The translations under genes and the position numbers were made by a program. The notes under the pieces were generated by a model, which worked only from the letters and a program-made list of their open reading frames with translations, searched no databases and was not told the origin of the DNA. From Bradyrhizobium sp. Tv2a-2 (GTDB lineage Bacteria > Pseudomonadota > Alphaproteobacteria > Rhizobiales > Xanthobacteraceae): a stretch of DNA of 64,000 nucleotides. Shown in pieces: positions 35,320 to 44,319 of this stretch (position 1 is the stretch's first letter; every line of letters begins with the position of its first letter). Where the stretch lies: the NCBI RefSeq assembly GCF_000472425.1, contig NZ_AXAI01000019.1, positions 62,001 through 126,000 on the forward strand, read 5' to 3'.

Positions 35320-36309
35320 TCAGCCGAGTACATCCTGATTGATGACGTTCTGCCTGATCGGATCGCCGTCCAGCGCACTCAGGATATTGCGCGCGGTCTG
35401 CTCGCTCATGCGGTCGACGGCTTCGCGTGTGACGCCGGCGACATGCGGGGCGGTGATCACATTGGGCAGGCTGAACAGCGGATTGTCGACCTGCGGTGGC
35501 TCCTGCGCGAACACGTCAAGGCCCGCGCCAGCGAGCTTGCCTGAGGCCAGCACGTCGTAAAGCGCCTTCTCGTCGACAATGCCGCCGCGCGCGGTGTTGA
35601 TCAGGTAGGATCCGGGCTTCATCAGCTTCAGCCGCGCGGCGTCGAACAGGCCGACGGTTTCCGGCGTCTTCGGACAATGGACGCTGACGAAATCGGCGCG
35701 CGGCAGCTCGGCGTTGAGATCGCCGACCGGCTCGCAGCCGGCCGCCTTGATGTCAGCCGCGGGTTTGTAGGGATCGTAGACCAAGACCTGCATGTCCATC
35801 GCCTGGCAACGCTTGGCGGTGCGCGTGCCGATGCGGCCGAAGCCCACGATCAGCAAGGTCTTGCCGAAGAGATCATAGGGCAGTTTGCCGAGCCGCTCGG
35901 GCCAGGTGCCGGTCTTGACCATGGTGTCCATCTCGGCTGCGCGCTTGGCGAGCGTCAGCATCATGAACAGCGCGCATTCGGCAACCGAAGGCGAATTGGC
36001 CGTGCCCGCGACCATCAGCGGGACCCTGCGGCGGCTCAGCGCGGGAACGTCGACCGCGTCGAAGCCGACGCCAATGCGGGTCACGACCCGCATGTCGCCG
36101 GAGGCTTCCAACTCGACCTCGCCGAACCTTGTTGCACCCAGCGCGACGCCATGAACCGGCGCCTGCGCGCGCAGCATGGCCTGGAAGTCCTCGGCCGAGA
36201 TCATGTTGGGAAATTCGATGAGGTCGATATCGTCGCGCGCATTGAGGAGCGCTCGTCCCGGTGCTGATAGAGATTCCGTGACGAGGATTTTCTTTTTGTT
36301 TGCTGCCAT
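35320..36309 (-). CDS. D-2-hydroxyacid dehydrogenase
   Basis: A 329-residue NAD-dependent enzyme of the phosphoglycerate-dehydrogenase/2-hydroxyacid family. The NAD motif is VGFGRIGTRTAKRC near residue 150. Catalytic residues appear as Arg in NTARGGIVDE, Glu in FAQEPP, and His in ITAPHVAGVTREA. It lacks the ACT domain of SerA, so a general 2-oxoacid reductase is more likely. The ATG at 36309 is chosen over a longer frame because it starts the Rossmann-like fold directly (MAANKKKILVTE). Confidence 0.9.
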   Translation of the reverse strand: MAANKKKILVTESLSAPGRALLNARDDIDLIEFPNMISAEDFQAMLRAQAPVHGVALGATRFGEVELEASGDMRVVTRIGVGFDAVDVPALSRRRVPLMVAGTANSPSVAECALFMMLTLAKRAAEMDTMVKTGTWPERLGKLPYDLFGKTLLIVGFGRIGTRTAKRCQAMDMQVLVYDPYKPAADIKAAGCEPVGDLNAELPRADFVSVHCPKTPETVGLFDAARLKLMKPGSYLINTARGGIVDEKALYDVLASGKLAGAGLDVFAQEPPQVDNPLFSLPNVITAPHVAGVTREAVDRMSEQTARNILSALDGDPIRQNVINQDVLG

Positions 36310-36616
36310 TTCCTGCCCTTGTTGAGAGGGGGTACTTCCCGTACCGCCCCGATACCCGAGGCTAGCGCGGCCAAGGGCGGACGGCAACGGAGGATGAGGT
36401 ATGCGTTGTCCTCACGCTATTGCTGCGGCTGCGATCGTTGGCCGCCGCTCCCGGTCTCCGCGCTAACCATTTCTCAGCGGTGCCTACCCGAGGCTCGCTG
36501 AGCGTGCCGAAGCGGCGTCGCTCAACCGCCCTAAAATTCTCCTTCCGGCGCCATCTTTTCGAACCCTGCCACATGGCAGAGGTTTGTTGGTCGATGGTTG
36601 TAAGTGGGGTGGGGCG

Positions 36617-36790
36617 TTGACTGATCTTCAAAGCAAGGCGGAGAGCTATGAGAACAAAGCCGCCAAATGCAAAGAGTGTGCTGACCGAGCACAAGGAGCG
36701 CAGCGAGAGTTCTACGATATTCTCGCCTTTTACTATGGCGACCTTGCATTGGCCTTTCGGCAGGCCCTAGCACGGCGAGCGGCAGGTTGA
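36617..36790 (+). CDS. short hypothetical protein with TTG start
   Basis: 57 residues beginning LTDLQSKAESYENKAAKC and rich in Lys/Ala/Glu with two cysteines (AAKCKECADRA), predicted helical. I recognise the type as a common short Bradyrhizobium protein, usually beginning MTDLQSKAE. The TTG at 36617 is preceded by GGGGTGGGG. No function known. Confidence 0.6.
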   Translation: MTDLQSKAESYENKAAKCKECADRAQGAQREFYDILAFYYGDLALAFRQALARRAAG

Positions 36791-37086
36791 TCACGATGGG
36801 AGCCCGGCCCGGAGCAGTTAGACTTGAATTTAGCCGAAGTGAACCGCTTCGCGCGTAGCGGGCTGCCGCCTCAGCTAGGCGCCATGTCTGACCGGCGGGA
36901 GCGGAATTTAATTCGCATAGCGCTCACATTCGGACGCGTCCGTAGAAATACGTATCCCTGAAATCACCTTCCCATGGCCATCTTTTTGCACTCGCTTACA
37001 TCCAATTTCCGCGTCGCTCTGTCAGGTATTGCGTAGCGTTGAGTATTCAGGGCTTCGCTTAATCCCTTTAAGGGGGACCGCGCTAG

Positions 37087-37121
37087 AAGGCCCAGCAGCC
37101 CGCCGCTGCTGGGCTTTCTTT
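37087..37121 (+). terminator. Rho-independent terminator without an adjacent gene
   Basis: GCCCAGCAGC (37090-37099) and GCTGCTGGGC (37105-37114) form a perfect ten-base stem with loop CCGCC and a following CTTTCTTT run. The nearest plus-strand gene ends about 300 bp upstream, so it may end a small RNA. Confidence 0.75.
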
Positions 37122-37136
37122 GCGTGAAATGAGAAC

Positions 37137-37167
37137 GAGGCCCGGCGTGCCTAGGAGGCCGGGCCCC
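37137..37167. repeat. palindromic repeat, loop GTGCCTAGGAG (copy 1)
   Basis: GGCCCGGC (37139-37146) and GCCGGGCC (37158-37165) surround the loop. A second element with the same GTGCCTAGGAG loop and related GAGGCCCGG arm occurs at 57301-57335, indicating a dispersed repeat family. Confidence 0.6.
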
Positions 37168-37580
37168 GGAGCGACGATAGTCGTCTGAAACGACCGAGCG
37201 CTCGGCCCGAGCCGTTAGCGCGTCTCGTGAGCGAAGGCCAATCAAAAACCCCGCCCGGGAGATCACTGGGTCGGCACTTTATGACATTCGTCGGGCTCCC
37301 TTGGGTGGCGCATGCGATAATCGCGCGCGCTCCCGCAAAAATGCGACATATCCGCCGTGAGCAGCGAACGTCTCCTGGACAAGCGGACATCCGCCCCAAG
37401 GCCCATCACCACTCCTCATCCGGATGCACCCGTGAACCGTCAGCGTTTTTAGGGTCGGCCTGCTCTGAGAGTGCCGGCCGGCACAGCCTCGGTTTGAGCC
37501 GAAAAGTGTATTGTGGGCGCTTGACGTACCGTTCTATTGTCGAGCGCCGCAGGATTGTCTGATGAAGGTAAGGTGAAGTG

Positions 37581-38567
37581 ATGGACCGACGGCGTTTCTT
37601 TGCGCTTCTCGGTGTCCCGCTCTTGTTACCGCTCAAAAGCGTGGCGCAGCAGGTCGCGTCTATCAGACGCGTCGGTATTCTGCTTCCCGCGAAAATAGAG
37701 GATGCGGAATATCCCACGCTAATAAAGGCATTTATCGACGGAATGCGGCAAGCCGGTTGGACCGAGGGAGTCAATCTTCGGCTTGATATCCGGTGGTCGG
37801 GTGGCAGCGTCGATGGGATCGCGAAGAATGCCGCCGAGTTAGCGGCCCTCGCGCCGGAGGTCATTGTAACAGCGGGCGCAACCGCCACCGGGCCACTACT
37901 GCAATTAACCCGCAACATTCCCGTCGTTTTCACAATTGTACCGGACCCGGTCGGTGCCGGATTCATTGATAGCTTAGCCAGGCCTGGAGGCAATGCTACC
38001 GGCGTTGCCAGCTTCGAGTACACCATAGGCGGCAAATGGGTCGACCTCCTGAAGGAAGTGTTACCGCACTTAAAGCGAGTGGCAGTGCTTCGCGATCCGC
38101 AGACCACAGCGGGAATAGGCCAATTCCAGGCGGTTCAGTCGGCTACAACGTCCGCCGGGTTGGAAATACGTCCTGTGAACATGCATGATGCAACCGCTAT
38201 TGAGCGCGAAACATCGGCGTTTGCGACTTCGGGCGGCGGAGGTCTCATTGTGACCTCAAGTGGCCTGTCCGTGATGCATCGCGATCTAATCGTTTCATTG
38301 GCCGAACGATTTAGATTGCCCGCAGTTTATTACGCTGCTGCCTTCGCTCGCGCGGGTGGGTTGATTGCCTATGGTTCGGACCGAAAGGCCGAGTTCCGAC
38401 GTGCTGCCAGCTACGTTGACAGGATACTCAAAGGCACGAGGCCGGAAGAGATTCCTACCGAGACGCCGACCAAATATGAACTCGTAGTGAACACCAAGGC
38501 CGCCAAGATGATCGGCCTGAATATCCCAACATCGATGCTCGCGCGCGCCGATGAAGTGATCGAATAG
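37581..38567 (+). CDS. orphan ABC_sub_bind-family periplasmic protein, copy 1
   Basis: A 328-residue solute-binding-type protein (ABC_sub_bind/TrpX-like family). The start MDRRRFFALLGVPLLL is twin-arginine-like, and cleavage near VAQQ is likely. Body motifs: GWTEGVNLRLDIRWSGG, IPVVFTIVPDPVGAGFI, LARPGGNATGVASFE, and a C-terminal ARADEVIE. No permease or ATPase lies nearby, a common state for this strongly expanded family in Bradyrhizobium. A GTG immediately before the ATG is an alternative start; AGGTGA supports either. Confidence 0.88.
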   Translation: MDRRRFFALLGVPLLLPLKSVAQQVASIRRVGILLPAKIEDAEYPTLIKAFIDGMRQAGWTEGVNLRLDIRWSGGSVDGIAKNAAELAALAPEVIVTAGATATGPLLQLTRNIPVVFTIVPDPVGAGFIDSLARPGGNATGVASFEYTIGGKWVDLLKEVLPHLKRVAVLRDPQTTAGIGQFQAVQSATTSAGLEIRPVNMHDATAIERETSAFATSGGGGLIVTSSGLSVMHRDLIVSLAERFRLPAVYYAAAFARAGGLIAYGSDRKAEFRRAASYVDRILKGTRPEEIPTETPTKYELVVNTKAAKMIGLNIPTSMLARADEVIE

Positions 38568-38627
38568 GGCGTGAGGTTAGCTTTTGGACCCAAGGCGGAC
38601 GCTGTGTGCGGTCTCATTGCTGCTACG

Positions 38628-39449
38628 CTAACGCAAGGACGATGCGATCAGCCAAACCCCGACGGCCAAGAACAGCGTCCCGGTGGAGCGTGAGATGAGC
38701 CGTCGAACCAGGACCACTTTCTCTGCCAGTACAAAAATACTGATGAGAGCAATCCAAAAAACATTCATTACACCGCCGACAAACAATAGCGCCATTAACA
38801 CCCAGCAACAGCCCACACAATAAACGCCGTGGCGCGCGCCGAGCGCAAGCGAGCCGATCGCATCTGCGCGGAAGCCGCCATGCCGCTGAATGAATTGCAG
38901 CGGAAACTGGCATTCTCTCAGGCAGACATCCTTGAGGGGGGTCCATTGATACAGCCCCGCAGCGATCAAGATCAGCCCTCCAAAGGTACTGCTTGCACTT
39001 GCCATTGAGGGCGTGAGTAAGCCCATCCGCTCGATCGCCCACTGGCCGAGCGTCGCGATCAAAGAGAAAGCGGTCCATGCCAGCAGGTATCCCCCCGCAA
39101 GGAACGCGCTCGCCGCAAAAGGTTGCTGCTGCGCCGCGGCCTGGCGGCCGACTCGCACATAGAGCAGAACGAGCGGGCTGACCGATGGCGTCATCATGCC
39201 GACCATCATGACGGCCCACATGGCGAAGACAAACGCGAACTCGATGGCATGCCAGGGCGCGTCCACGGGCATCATTAGCCCGCTGCCCGCGGGGATCATC
39301 CGAAATCCCGTCATATCCATGCCGCCCATTTCCATATCGTCCGCAAGCCAGACGATATATGCCCAGGCAAGCAGGATAAGGATCACAAGACATGCCGCCA
39401 CGAGGGCTCGATCACGTTTGAGGACGGCCGCCAGTGCCGCGTCGTTCAT
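38628..39449 (-). CDS. DUF2182 membrane protein, copy 2
   Basis: A 273-residue polytopic membrane protein paralogous to 25883-26815, matching over nearly its whole length. Shared blocks are DMEMGGMDM, FAMWAVMMVGMMTPS, LYQWTPLKDVCL-x2-CQ and HGVYCVGCCWVLMALLFVGG. It stops soon after GVWLIASS, where copy 1 continues. Soft-metal handling is suggested only by the Met/Cys clusters. It starts six bases after the DUF1326 gene ends, so the pair is one transcript. Codon use is less GC-biased than in copy 1. Confidence 0.87.
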   Translation of the reverse strand: MNDAALAAVLKRDRALVAACLVILILLAWAYIVWLADDMEMGGMDMTGFRMIPAGSGLMMPVDAPWHAIEFAFVFAMWAVMMVGMMTPSVSPLVLLYVRVGRQAAAQQQPFAASAFLAGGYLLAWTAFSLIATLGQWAIERMGLLTPSMASASSTFGGLILIAAGLYQWTPLKDVCLRECQFPLQFIQRHGGFRADAIGSLALGARHGVYCVGCCWVLMALLFVGGVMNVFWIALISIFVLAEKVVLVRRLISRSTGTLFLAVGVWLIASSLR

Positions 39450-39455
39450 GACATC

Positions 39456-40091
39456 TCAGCGCACGATTCCGTCCTGGCACAGATGGATTTCCGCAAATTG
39501 CGCGTAAGAATCGGCAAGCTCAAACTGGATGGGGTTTGACACCTTGGTCCAACCGCGTCCGATCTCCGCAAGCGTGTACTCGAACCCGTCTACGATGTCG
39601 ATGCGCGCGCGGTGCTCGGCTTTTGTCACTGGATTGAGGATCGGCTCGCCGCGTCCTTCGGTAACGCCCTTCACCACCACGCGGCCGCGCCGAGCCGCCA
39701 CGTTGGACTCAAAATCGATCGGCGCAAAGATCGGCGGATGCATCTTCTCGAAGGTCGAAGCAAAGACGTTGAAGATCGTGGCACCTGGCTTGGTGTCCTG
39801 TCCGCTGAGGATGCGAAGCATGGCGTCGCGCTGTGCTTCAGTGGCTCGCTCGTCGATGACGACGGCCGCTTCGCCCTTGCCTTCGTGAATCGGGCCGGGC
39901 CAGCGGAAAATTCCAACAAACTTCAGACCATCGAGATTCGTCGAGCCGTGGTAACCCTTCTCGATCTGCATGCCTGCCACTGCCTGGCAATGGCCATAGG
40001 TCGGCGTGCCGTCAAACTGGCATGGACAACCGTACGAGCAATTGCAATTGACGAATTCGCGACCATGGATCGTCCAGTTGGTATCCACCAT
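39456..40091 (-). CDS. DUF1326 protein, copy 2
   Basis: A 211-residue DUF1326 protein, paralog of 26862-27494. The opening motif NCNCSYGCPCQFDG gives CxCx3CxC, followed by GHCQAV with another cysteine. The body (GLKFVGIFRWPGPIHEGKG, IDERATEAQRDAMLRILSG) is predicted cytoplasmic; no signal peptide. GGAG before the ATG at 40091 decides the start rather than an upstream ATG at 40205. Function unknown; always beside DUF2182 in this window. Confidence 0.87.
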   Translation of the reverse strand: MVDTNWTIHGREFVNCNCSYGCPCQFDGTPTYGHCQAVAGMQIEKGYHGSTNLDGLKFVGIFRWPGPIHEGKGEAAVVIDERATEAQRDAMLRILSGQDTKPGATIFNVFASTFEKMHPPIFAPIDFESNVAARRGRVVVKGVTEGRGEPILNPVTKAEHRARIDIVDGFEYTLAEIGRGWTKVSNPIQFELADSYAQFAEIHLCQDGIVR

Positions 40092-40559
40092 ATCGGTCTC
40101 CGTGAAGAAAATGAGTTTTAGTAAAGTTCTCAATCTATCAGACCGGGGACGATAGCCCAAGGCCGCTCCCAATGAATGTAGCAGGTCGACCTCGGTGTCG
40201 TTCACTGGCGGTTCTGAGACGACATCGAAAGTGACGATAAAATGTCAGGCGTCCTTTCCTATCGACCGGCTGCTGGACAGATTGCGCTTCGGCTTTACGC
40301 TCGCAGGCTGCGCGACTACTTTGACAAGTCGAGGCCGATTAGAATGGGGTGTTCACCGAAATCGACCGTGCCGCTGCAGCATCAGGAATGGGCTCGCGTC
40401 GAAGCTCCCTTGATAGTGCGTGAGCCGCTGTCCGGTTCGCTTCTTGCGGGCGTCGTCCACACATGACCCAACTGCGACATTGACCGTGATTCTTCCGACA
40501 CCTTCCAACAATTGCACCTCATCGCTACGATCAACGATCCGCAAGCGTGAGGTTCGAGT
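40092..40559. other. gene-free stretch between divergent units
   Basis: Contains open frames on both strands but none with a ribosome binding site and protein-like composition. It must hold the promoters of the DUF1326-DUF2182 pair (leftward) and the second ABC_sub_bind gene (rightward). I see no clear operator. Confidence 0.4.
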
Positions 40560-41543
40560 ATGAGGCGCCGAGACGTTTTTGTATGGATCGGAAGCGCGAT
40601 CGCGTGGCCCATCACCGCGCCAGGAGCTTGGAGCGCCGGCTCGCCAGTCAAGATTGGCTGGCTCAAGATTCAAGGCCCCCACCACACCCCGGATCAACTG
40701 AAAGCGTTCCGCGAAGGGATGGGTGCGCTCGGCCAGATCGAGGGGCGCGATTACCTTTTGATCGAGCGCTACGGCGAAGACAACGAGGCGCGATTGCCGG
40801 ATCTCGCGGCGGAGCTTATCGGCCTCAATGTCCGGTTCATTTTGGCAACCAGTCAACCCTCGGTCGTGGCGGCCGCGCGCGTGACCAGGACGGTGCCGAT
40901 CATTGGACGCCTTAACGACGATCCGGTCGAGAACGGCATGGCCAAGTCGCTGGCCCGACCGGCTGGCAACATATCCGGTGTCTACAGTCTCGCCGAGGAA
41001 TTGACCCCGAAGCGGTTGTCTCTGCTCAAGCAGGTCGTGCCATCGGCGCTTCGCGTCGGGGTGCTGTTGCGCGACGATTGGCCGAGTGCGAAGCGTGCCT
41101 GGCAGACCGAGGAGGCGGCAGCCACGCAACTAGGACTTGAACTTGTCGCCTTGAATGTCCGCTCAGCCGGCGATCTTGCTGCAGCCCTCAGTGAGGCAGG
41201 CGCGAACCATCTCGACGGCATCATCACTTTCCGCAATCCGACGGTCGTGACCAATCTTAAACTGATCGCTGAGCAATGCCGTAAGCTCGGGCTACCCGCC
41301 GTATTCGACGCCCGCGAATATGTGGATGCCGGTGGCCTGATGTCTTACGGGCCTAACATCGACGCAATTTATCGCCAACTCGCGCGCTTTGCGGTCAAGC
41401 TGCTCAACGGCACATCGGTGGGCGAGATACCGATTGAGGAGCCGACCAAATTCGAATTGGTCATCAACCGCCGTACCGCCGATGCGATTGGAATTCGGCT
41501 GTCGCCGGACATTCTGATGAGCGCAGATCAGGTGATCGAATAG
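40560..41543 (+). CDS. orphan ABC_sub_bind-family periplasmic protein, copy 2
   Basis: A 327-residue paralog of 37581-38567 at moderate similarity. The start MRRRDVFVWIGSAIAWPI is twin-arginine-like. Body: GQIEGRDYLLIERYGEDNEARL, LARPAGNISGVYSL, GGLMSYGPNIDAIYRQ, ending with MSADQVIE. No transport partners beside it. Its 3' flank (CTTTTGG then CCA/AAGCG-like) resembles the 3' flank of copy 1. Confidence 0.87.
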   Translation: MRRRDVFVWIGSAIAWPITAPGAWSAGSPVKIGWLKIQGPHHTPDQLKAFREGMGALGQIEGRDYLLIERYGEDNEARLPDLAAELIGLNVRFILATSQPSVVAAARVTRTVPIIGRLNDDPVENGMAKSLARPAGNISGVYSLAEELTPKRLSLLKQVVPSALRVGVLLRDDWPSAKRAWQTEEAAATQLGLELVALNVRSAGDLAAALSEAGANHLDGIITFRNPTVVTNLKLIAEQCRKLGLPAVFDAREYVDAGGLMSYGPNIDAIYRQLARFAVKLLNGTSVGEIPIEEPTKFELVINRRTADAIGIRLSPDILMSADQVIE

Positions 41544-41746
41544 TTCCGTGCATGCTGCCTTTTGGCCCACAAGCGACGGTCCCGGAATGTCTGCTCTCGG
41601 GCTGCTCTTGGGGGCTAACTGACGTGAACCCCGAGCGGTTCATGAGCACAGATAGGGCCAAGGGGCGGCTAAAGGAGCCGCAAACCGGATACCGCAACGT
41701 TCACAATGCTGCTAGCATTCACCACTTTGAGGTTTGGGAGTTGGCA

Positions 41747-42118
41747 ATGGCGGCCAATGCAAGCTTTAGCATCTTGACTGGCAACGATATCGAGACGCGC
41801 AGAGTAAGAGCCGGTGGTGTCATTTTCCGCGAAGGAGAGGATGCCGACGAGCTTTTCGTTATCAAGAGCGGTTTCGTGCGAATTCAAATCGGCAATAGAG
41901 TTGTGGCCGACCTTACGGCCGACACGATTTTTGGTGAAATGGCGCTGATTGACGATGAGCCACGGAGCGCGACCGCCTTGGCGATCACCGACGTTGAACT
42001 CGTTCCTGTCTCGGAAAAGCAGTTTCTTTTTCTGGTAAGCCAAACCCCCTATTTTGCCCTCAAAGTCATGAGGGTCCTCGCACAACGGCTGAGGGTGACA
42101 AACAAAACACTTGGTTGA
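41747..42118 (+). CDS. single-domain cyclic nucleotide-binding protein
   Basis: A 123-residue protein consisting only of a CAP_ED (cNMP-binding) fold: GGVIFREGEDADELFVIKSG, then the phosphate-binding-cassette-like FGEMALIDDEPRSATALA, where Glu and Arg contact the nucleotide in active relatives. There is no helix-turn-helix, so it is not a classical Crp. It may bind a partner protein in response to cAMP. GGGAG upstream supports the ATG at 41747. A class III cyclase is encoded at 51.9 kb, though linkage is speculative. Confidence 0.85.
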   Translation: MAANASFSILTGNDIETRRVRAGGVIFREGEDADELFVIKSGFVRIQIGNRVVADLTADTIFGEMALIDDEPRSATALAITDVELVPVSEKQFLFLVSQTPYFALKVMRVLAQRLRVTNKTLG

Positions 42119-42120
42119 TC

Positions 42121-42137
42121 CCTTTCCAGTGGAAAGG
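42121..42137. terminator. short hairpin after the cNMP-binding gene
   Basis: CCTTTCC (42121-42127) and GGAAAGG (42131-42137) pair directly after the stop codon, with a three-base loop and no T-run. Weak evidence for termination. Confidence 0.35.
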
Positions 42138-42223
42138 TCGACTCGTCAGACACGAACGCGACGGCTGAACTGAAGCGCGATGAGATTTGGTTGAATCGTC
42201 ATCGCGCTTTGGGTCTTCGATTG

Positions 42224-42270
42224 AGCATGATCTTTTCGGAAAAACCGCTAACACTTTTCCGGATCATGCT
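42224..42270. repeat. Rhizobiales-type AGCATGATC palindromic repeat
   Basis: AGCATGATC (42224-42232) and GATCATGCT (42262-42270) bracket TTTTCGGAAAA and CTTTTCCG. I recognise this as a repeat widely scattered in intergenic spaces of Bradyrhizobium and relatives. It lies between two converging genes and might act as a transcription terminator, though that is unproven. Confidence 0.7.
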
Positions 42271-42292
42271 TTAGCACCGCGATCAGAGATCG

Positions 42293-43402
<1,110 letters not shown>

Positions 43403-43407
43403 CGGCT

Positions 43408-44319
43408 TCAACCCTTCGTCGCACCGGCGGTCAGGCCGGCAATGTAGTAGTCCATCAGGAAGGCGTAGATGATGAGAGGCGGCGCGGCGCCCAGCAAGGC
43501 GCCGGTCATGATCTGTCCCCAATTGAAGACGTCGCCCTTGATCAGCGTCGTGATGATGCCGACCGGCATGACGAGCTGGTCGGTCGAGGTCGTGAACACC
43601 AGCGGATAGAGGAATTGCGCCCAGGAGACGGTGAAGGCAAAGATGGTGGCTGCGATCAACCCCGGAAGCGCAACCGGGATGAAGACGCGGGTCAGTGTCT
43701 GAAACCACGACGCGCCATCGATGATGGCGGCTTCATCCAGCTCCTTCGGGATCGAGGCGAAATAGCCGATCATGATCCAGGTGGCGAACGGCACGGTCAG
43801 GGTCGGATAGATGAACAAGAGCACATACCAGCGGTTGATGAGCTGGATGCCGGTCCAGTCGCCGACCAGCGCGAACATCTTGAACAGCGGAATGAACAGC
43901 AGGCTGTCGGGAATGAGGTACGTCAGGAACACGCCCGTCGCGAGCGTCGCCGAGCCCCAGAACTTCATCCGCGCCAGCGCGAACGCCGCCGGCACGCTGA
44001 TCAGCATGGTGATGGCGACCACGACGACCGAGATGATCGCCGAATTCCAGAAGAAGCGCAGGAACTGGTTCGACGTCAGCAGCTCGATGTAGTTCGACAA
44101 GGTGGGATGGTAGACCCACCAGGGATTGGTCGCCGCTGAAATCTCCGCGCTGCTCTTGAGCGAGGTGATCAGCATGTAGATCGGCGGCAGCAGCGAGAAG
44201 ATCGCAAACAGCGTGAGGAAGAAATAGGACCAGCGCAGCGCCCAGACCCGGTCGCGGCTCATGCTGCCATACTTGACCTTGCGCCGGGGGCCGGACTTGT
44301 CGATCGTGAGTGTGCTCAT
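43408..44319 (-). CDS. sugar ABC transporter permease (MalG type)
   Basis: A 303-residue inner-membrane permease with six hydrophobic helices. The EAA loop that contacts the ATPase is ELDEAAIIDGASWFQTLTRV near residue 195. The N-terminal portion is cytoplasmic and basic. Its start overlaps the stop of the MalF-type gene by one to three bases (ATGA), so they are coupled. Confidence 0.93.
   Translation of the reverse strand: MSTLTIDKSGPRRKVKYGSMSRDRVWALRWSYFFLTLFAIFSLLPPIYMLITSLKSSAEISAATNPWWVYHPTLSNYIELLTSNQFLRFFWNSAIISVVVVAITMLISVPAAFALARMKFWGSATLATGVFLTYLIPDSLLFIPLFKMFALVGDWTGIQLINRWYVLLFIYPTLTVPFATWIMIGYFASIPKELDEAAIIDGASWFQTLTRVFIPVALPGLIAATIFAFTVSWAQFLYPLVFTTSTDQLVMPVGIITTLIKGDVFNWGQIMTGALLGAAPPLIIYAFLMDYYIAGLTAGATKG

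Larger units (their letters stand above)
36791..37580. other. gene-poor stretch with terminator and palindrome
   Basis: No credible coding frame. The stretch holds a strong terminator (37087-37121) and a palindromic repeat (37137-37167), both listed separately. The sequence from about 36960 to 37086 could be the body of a small RNA ending at that terminator. The last 180 bp probably include the promoter of the following ABC_sub_bind gene. Confidence 0.4.

Noticed and set aside
40382..40666. 94-codon minus-strand frame between the second DUF1326 gene and the ABC_sub_bind gene
   Set aside because: Composition is repeat-like and overlaps the start of a real gene on the other strand; no ribosome site.
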